Of a DNA stretch of 64,000 nucleotides, positions 61,245-64,000 are shown in pieces. The position numbers and the translations under genes were made by a program. Below the pieces are notes generated by a model that was not told the DNA's origin, did not search any database, and saw nothing but the letters and a program-made list of their open reading frames with translations. The stretch is taken from the NCBI GenBank assembly GCA_039908095.1, contig JAMOBJ010000006.1, positions 46,393-110,392 of the forward strand. The letters run 5' to 3'. The DNA is from Nitrospirae bacterium YQR-1 (GTDB lineage Bacteria; Nitrospirota; Thermodesulfovibrionia; Thermodesulfovibrionales; Magnetobacteriaceae). Position 1 is the first letter of the stretch. Every line of letters begins with the position of its first letter.

Positions 61245-62729
61245 CTATAGTTTAACGGGCAGATGTCCGCTAAAAGGTGTTTCTCCCATAAGACAACGTA
61301 AAACCGCCCTTTCGGCCTTTTCAGAGGAATCGTATGAGGCAATAAGAACATCCGCCTCCTGAAAGTGTCTCAACACGTAGGGGTTGCCAAAGGAGATTAC
61401 TGTTGTGTGTCCGGCACGTTTGATTATACGTTTAAGTGTTTTTATTTCCAGCTCTGAAACTCCGTAGTTTTTACTGAAAGCGGAGATTGAGGTATATATG
61501 GCTGCCACTACTTTCTTGCCTTCAATAAAGGGTTTATCCATGATATTATGGCCCCCAAAGAGGTTATACAAAAACACCCTTGAAGAGAAACCGCCCATGT
61601 AGATAAATTTAACGTCACATGAGTTTTTCATAAAGGGTGGGGCATCCCCCTTAACCAGAGTAACAGACTTATCAAATAAGCGGCGTGATAAGTCATTATG
61701 GCTTTCATAATCGGCGGCTGTAGCAGCAGTTGTTTTTAGTTTTTTTCTTAAATGCAACACCCTTTCTGATGATTCCAATATACGCTGCTGTTTAAGAGTG
61801 CCGTTGTCTAAAGAGTTAAGCAATTCCGACACAGCCTGTGTTACATTAACAGGGTGAAGCAACACATCAGCTCCTGCGTTTAAGCACTTGGTGTGTACAT
61901 CCTCGATACCCTTAAGTGCATCCATGTTAAGAGCATCAGTTAAAATAATTCCGTTGAAAGACAGATTTTGCCGCAACAGGTTTGTTACGATTTCCATAGA
62001 AACGGTGGCAGGCAGGGAGTCTATCATAGGAAGGCTCAGGTGTCCCACCATTATGGAGTCAACCCCTGAGTTAATGGCCGCCTTAAACGGATAAAGTTCT
62101 ATTTCGTTAAGCTCACCGAGGGTTTTATGAATTACGGGAAGTGTCAGGTGGGAGTCACTCTGAGTGGAGCCGTGTCCTGGGAAATGTTTGGCACATGAGA
62201 TTAGCCCTGCCTTTTTTATTGTCTCAATATAAAGGCGGCCATACCATGCAGTTTTTTCCGGATCATCAGAAAAAGCCCTGTTGCATATTATAGGGTTCAG
62301 TGGGTTGGTGTTAACATCCAGAACCGGAATAAGCGGCATATTAATACCCACATCAGCGGCCTCAGAGCAGATTGAGAGCAAAAGTCTTGTGATATCAGCG
62401 GAGTCCTTATCGTCTCTGTTATAAAAAGCCGCAGCTACCGCCATCTGACATGGGAAAACGGTTGTACCCTCCACCTGTTGTCCTGTTCCCTTTTCAATAT
62501 CTGAGGCAATCAGCAGAGGATAGTCGGCCTGTGTTTGGATATCGGCAATGAAATCTTTTAATTCATTGCGTTTGCCGCCAAAGAGTAAAAAACCGCCTAT
62601 TCCCTTTTTAACAAGGTCTATATACTCCTTTTTTTTATTGGAATCAAGAAAAGCTCCGTCAAGGCGGCATATTATAAGTCCGTAAAGAGCCTTTGTCAGC
62701 ACCTCCGCAGGTGTTTGATTATTGTTCAT
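61245..62729 (-). CDS. Glycoside hydrolase family 3 beta-N-acetylhexosaminidase (NagZ-like)
   Basis: About 494 residues. The TIM-barrel domain shows DIEKGTGQQVEG, GINMPLIPVLDVN, SCAKHFPGHGSTQSDSH (NagZ-type general acid His/Asp loop, about residue 182-195) and LTDALNMDAL (nucleophile Asp, about 260), followed by a second alpha/beta domain typical of the longer two-domain members. These enzymes remove N-acetylglucosamine from peptidoglycan fragments during recycling. No signal peptide is visible, consistent with a cytoplasmic NagZ role. I prefer ATG 62729; TTG 62744 would add five residues. Confidence 0.87.
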   Translation of the reverse strand: MNNNQTPAEVLTKALYGLIICRLDGAFLDSNKKKEYIDLVKKGIGGFLLFGGKRNELKDFIADIQTQADYPLLIASDIEKGTGQQVEGTTVFPCQMAVAAAFYNRDDKDSADITRLLLSICSEAADVGINMPLIPVLDVNTNPLNPIICNRAFSDDPEKTAWYGRLYIETIKKAGLISCAKHFPGHGSTQSDSHLTLPVIHKTLGELNEIELYPFKAAINSGVDSIMVGHLSLPMIDSLPATVSMEIVTNLLRQNLSFNGIILTDALNMDALKGIEDVHTKCLNAGADVLLHPVNVTQAVSELLNSLDNGTLKQQRILESSERVLHLRKKLKTTAATAADYESHNDLSRRLFDKSVTLVKGDAPPFMKNSCDVKFIYMGGFSSRVFLYNLFGGHNIMDKPFIEGKKVVAAIYTSISAFSKNYGVSELEIKTLKRIIKRAGHTTVISFGNPYVLRHFQEADVLIASYDSSEKAERAVLRCLMGETPFSGHLPVKL

Positions 62730-62870
62730 GAGAGAGTGTATCAAAAAAGGCTATAACGTTACAACTTTTTTGCCTGATTCGGGAAAATTTTTCCCTGAAA
62801 CGGCAAATATTTGTCATAAGCCGGAGAGTATTTTTTCAATGTTTGTATAGAAATACGAGTTCTGCTCTCG

Positions 62871-62885
62871 TGGCATAGTTTTTGC
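62871..62885 (+). promoter_or_regulatory. Sigma54-type -24/-12 promoter
   Basis: TGGCATAGTTTTTGC has the GG and GC doublets exactly at sigma54 spacing (consensus TGGCAC-N5-TTGC) with one mismatch. It lies about 95 bases upstream of the 66-residue gene at 62981. A TATAAT at 62890-62895 overlaps its downstream edge but lacks a -35 partner. Confidence 0.55.
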
Positions 62886-62980
62886 TATGTATAATATAGT
62901 TTTAAAAATAATCAGCTTAGGCTTAATAGACTAACAGACAGAGTTTAGGTAGAAAGATAATTAGTATAAGGAGGCACACA

Positions 62981-63181
62981 ATGAATGCAAAGGAAACAGT
63001 AGTTGTAAAGGGCTCCGTACCATTTGATATGCTTGATGAGGATGAACAGATAATGTCGGTGATAATGGCGCTGAGGCAGCATGGGAAAATTGACTTACCG
63101 ATGAACAGCAATTTTGAGAACGCTATCAGACATGTAAGAGAAGAGGCCGCATCGGTAACAATGCCGTACTATACGAAATAA
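62981..63181 (+). CDS. Small acidic/neutral protein of unknown function (66 aa)
   Basis: A 66-residue protein with an excellent AAGGAGG ribosome site seven bases before the ATG. MNAKETVVVKGSVPFDMLDEDEQ, an amphipathic helix (IMSVIMALRQHGKID) and a second helix ending VTMPYYTK suggest a small folded soluble protein. I recognise no family. It sits behind a sigma54-type promoter and in front of a perfect hairpin, so it looks like a complete monocistronic unit. Confidence 0.65.
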   Translation: MNAKETVVVKGSVPFDMLDEDEQIMSVIMALRQHGKIDLPMNSNFENAIRHVREEAASVTMPYYTK

Positions 63182-63221
63182 GACGTTGCTCTAAATACAC
63201 ATCCACCTCATCCCCCTTAGA

Positions 63222-63268
63222 CTGCCAAAAAGTTACTAAACTTTTTGGCAGTTCCCCCCTATTTTTAG
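63222..63268 (+). terminator. Perfect 13-bp hairpin after the small gene
   Basis: CTGCCAAAAAGTT (63222-63234), loop ACTA, AACTTTTTGGCAG (63239-63251), then CCCCCCTATTTTTAG. The stem is perfect and the T-run is set back by about ten bases. It acts as a terminator or is part of an intergenic palindromic repeat (flanked by CCCCCTTA and TTCCCCCC). Confidence 0.65.
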
Positions 63269-63360
63269 AGAGTGTTCAGTATATTGTTTCTCTCCTTTAT
63301 GTCGGATTTCGGACAACAACTTCGTCTTGTGCTCTATATCTGCTACTGTATATAATTGGT

Positions 63361-63489
63361 AATACTAAGTAGCCTTCATTCGTCTAACTTTGCCGGCATT
63401 GTCACAGGCACATTAACGTACGAAAAAGTACGCCTGAGTTGCCTGTTCCCAGCCGCCTGTGATATGCTTATGAATACAGCTTGGTATGA
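63361..63489. repeat. Dispersed repeat family 1, diverged full-length copy
   Basis: AATACTAAGT...TTCATTCGTCTAACTTTG at the left, TGTTCCCAGCCGCCTG in the core and CAGCTTGGTAT at the right correspond in order to the reverse complement of the element at 43923-44063. Length is about 130 bases. It contains a short perfect palindrome of its own, GTACGAAAAAGTAC. It lies in the 370-base gap before the CHAT gene, which otherwise holds the hairpin at 63222. Confidence 0.7.
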
Positions 63490-63551
63490 AATGTGTTCCT
63501 GTTTAAATTAAATTCGCATGATGTTAGCTATGACAGAGGAGGAGGGTATCA

Positions 63552-64000
63552 ATGCCATGGATAAGCGTTACACTTAATATTTCCAACGAGCAAAGGAGCA
63601 ACTTAAAAGAACTCGGCTTGCAGTTTGCCGAAGAGATGGAAAGCAGGGGGAGAGCTGATAAAAAAACCCTTGAGCCGCTAAAAGAAGAGCTTTCATACAT
63701 CATCAACGCTAACTCTGAGGTCAAGGCCATTGTCAAAGATGCACTTGCAACCGGCAATCATTACGCTCTGCGGCTCATTGACTCCGACAGCGAAATCCTG
63801 AATCTCCCGTGGTCAATGGCTGAGGAATCAGAGACAGACACTCCGCTTGGCAGTATCGAAAGCCTCCATATATTAAAAACGCCGGCTGCTGTAATTGATA
63901 AAAACTTATCAGATTTTACACCGCATATAGTCAGCCATTGTGCTTTTACCAACCCCGCCCTGGCCTTTCAGCAGTATGGGAATTCTATCAAAAAACGGCT
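63552..64000 (+). CDS. CHAT-domain protein, N-terminal part (runs off the window)
   Basis: An open frame from ATG 63552 to the end (149 codons) behind a very strong GAGGAGGAGGG ribosome site. LRLIDSDSEILNLPWSMAEE followed by LGSIESLHILKTPAAV resembles the start of CHAT (caspase HetF-associated TPR) peptidase domains, which carry an LPWELL-like segment followed by RxP. The catalytic His and Cys would lie beyond the window, so activity cannot be judged. CHAT proteases occur in gasdermin-type, Craspase-type and other defence or cell-death systems and also outside them. Confidence 0.55.
   Translation, partial: MPWISVTLNISNEQRSNLKELGLQFAEEMESRGRADKKTLEPLKEELSYIINANSEVKAIVKDALATGNHYALRLIDSDSEILNLPWSMAEESETDTPLGSIESLHILKTPAAVIDKNLSDFTPHIVSHCAFTNPALAFQQYGNSIKKR

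Noticed and set aside
62890..62895. TATAAT as a sigma70 promoter for the small gene at 62981
   Set aside because: The -35 position reads CTCGTG, far from consensus, whereas the sigma54-type site directly upstream has exact spacing. It is kept only as an alternative.
1..64000. tRNA, rRNA and CRISPR arrays
   Set aside because: I scanned the intergenic gaps for clover-leaf ends with CCA or GGTTCGA-type T-loops, conserved rRNA segments and short regularly spaced repeats, and saw none. A tRNAscan or CRISPR finder run could still detect something missed by eye.

Overview
The window reads as chromosome of a Gram-negative (diderm) bacterium: it has type IV pilus alignment genes with an outer-membrane secretin, a TolC/RND efflux system, a Wzm/Wzt glycan exporter, many lipoproteins and a Lpp-like protein beside an L,D-transpeptidase. 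Base composition looks mid-40s percent G+C by eye, with an AT-richer island at about 30.6-34.1 kb. The gene set (TatD-radical SAM fusion, pilMNOPQ beside aro genes, large glycosyltransferase polyproteins, many short dispersed repeats) would fit Nitrospirota, for example relatives of the magnetotactic Magnetobacterium group. That placement is inference; no rRNA gene is present to test it.

Layout. 0-7 kb: the end of a minor-pilin cluster, a 12-repeat TPR protein, an orphan cytochrome b C-terminal-like protein, a cobalamin adenosyltransferase, an HD hydrolase, an NAD(P)H:quinone oxidoreductase, a DEAD-box helicase and an alpha/beta hydrolase whose 3' end runs into a dispersed repeat. 7-13 kb: tpx, divergent from a tightly overlapped translation operon (ylxR-infB-ylxP-rbfA-nrnA-truB). 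13-24 kb: pilM-N-O-P, a secretin-less pilQ paralogue and pilQ, followed by aroC, a beta-propeller lipoprotein, aroK and aroB. 24-30.6 kb: ftsY, a polyamine pair (PLP decarboxylase and speE), a SprT-like protease, a membrane protein and a TatD-radical SAM fusion.

30.3-34.1 kb is a graveyard of mobile DNA: an Rpn-type C-terminal remnant, a probable 5' group II intron fragment, IS66 tnpA and tnpB with in-frame stops, an IS1380-like transposase tail and a dispersed repeat. One intact gene sits among them, for a TIR-like (Cap12/Pycsar-type) candidate defence effector. 34.1-43.9 kb is a compact surface-glycan cassette: Wzm, a Wzt fused to a methyltransferase-like domain, a 1,813-residue polyprotein with the order GT9-GT2-pyruvyltransferase-GT9-GT2-PglD-like, and a DUF2142 membrane protein. 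This is the most unusual content of the window.

44-64 kb: glycogen phosphorylase, an N-degron operon (clpS-clpA-aat) running into two tandem cysteine synthases, a tolC/MFP/RND efflux operon, trmJ with an L,D-transpeptidase convergent to a Lpp-like lipoprotein, a radical SAM/SPASM protein, a GH3 beta-N-acetylhexosaminidase, a small protein behind a sigma54-type promoter, and the start of a CHAT-domain protein cut by the window edge. Two families of short, non-coding, palindromic dispersed repeats recur across the window.
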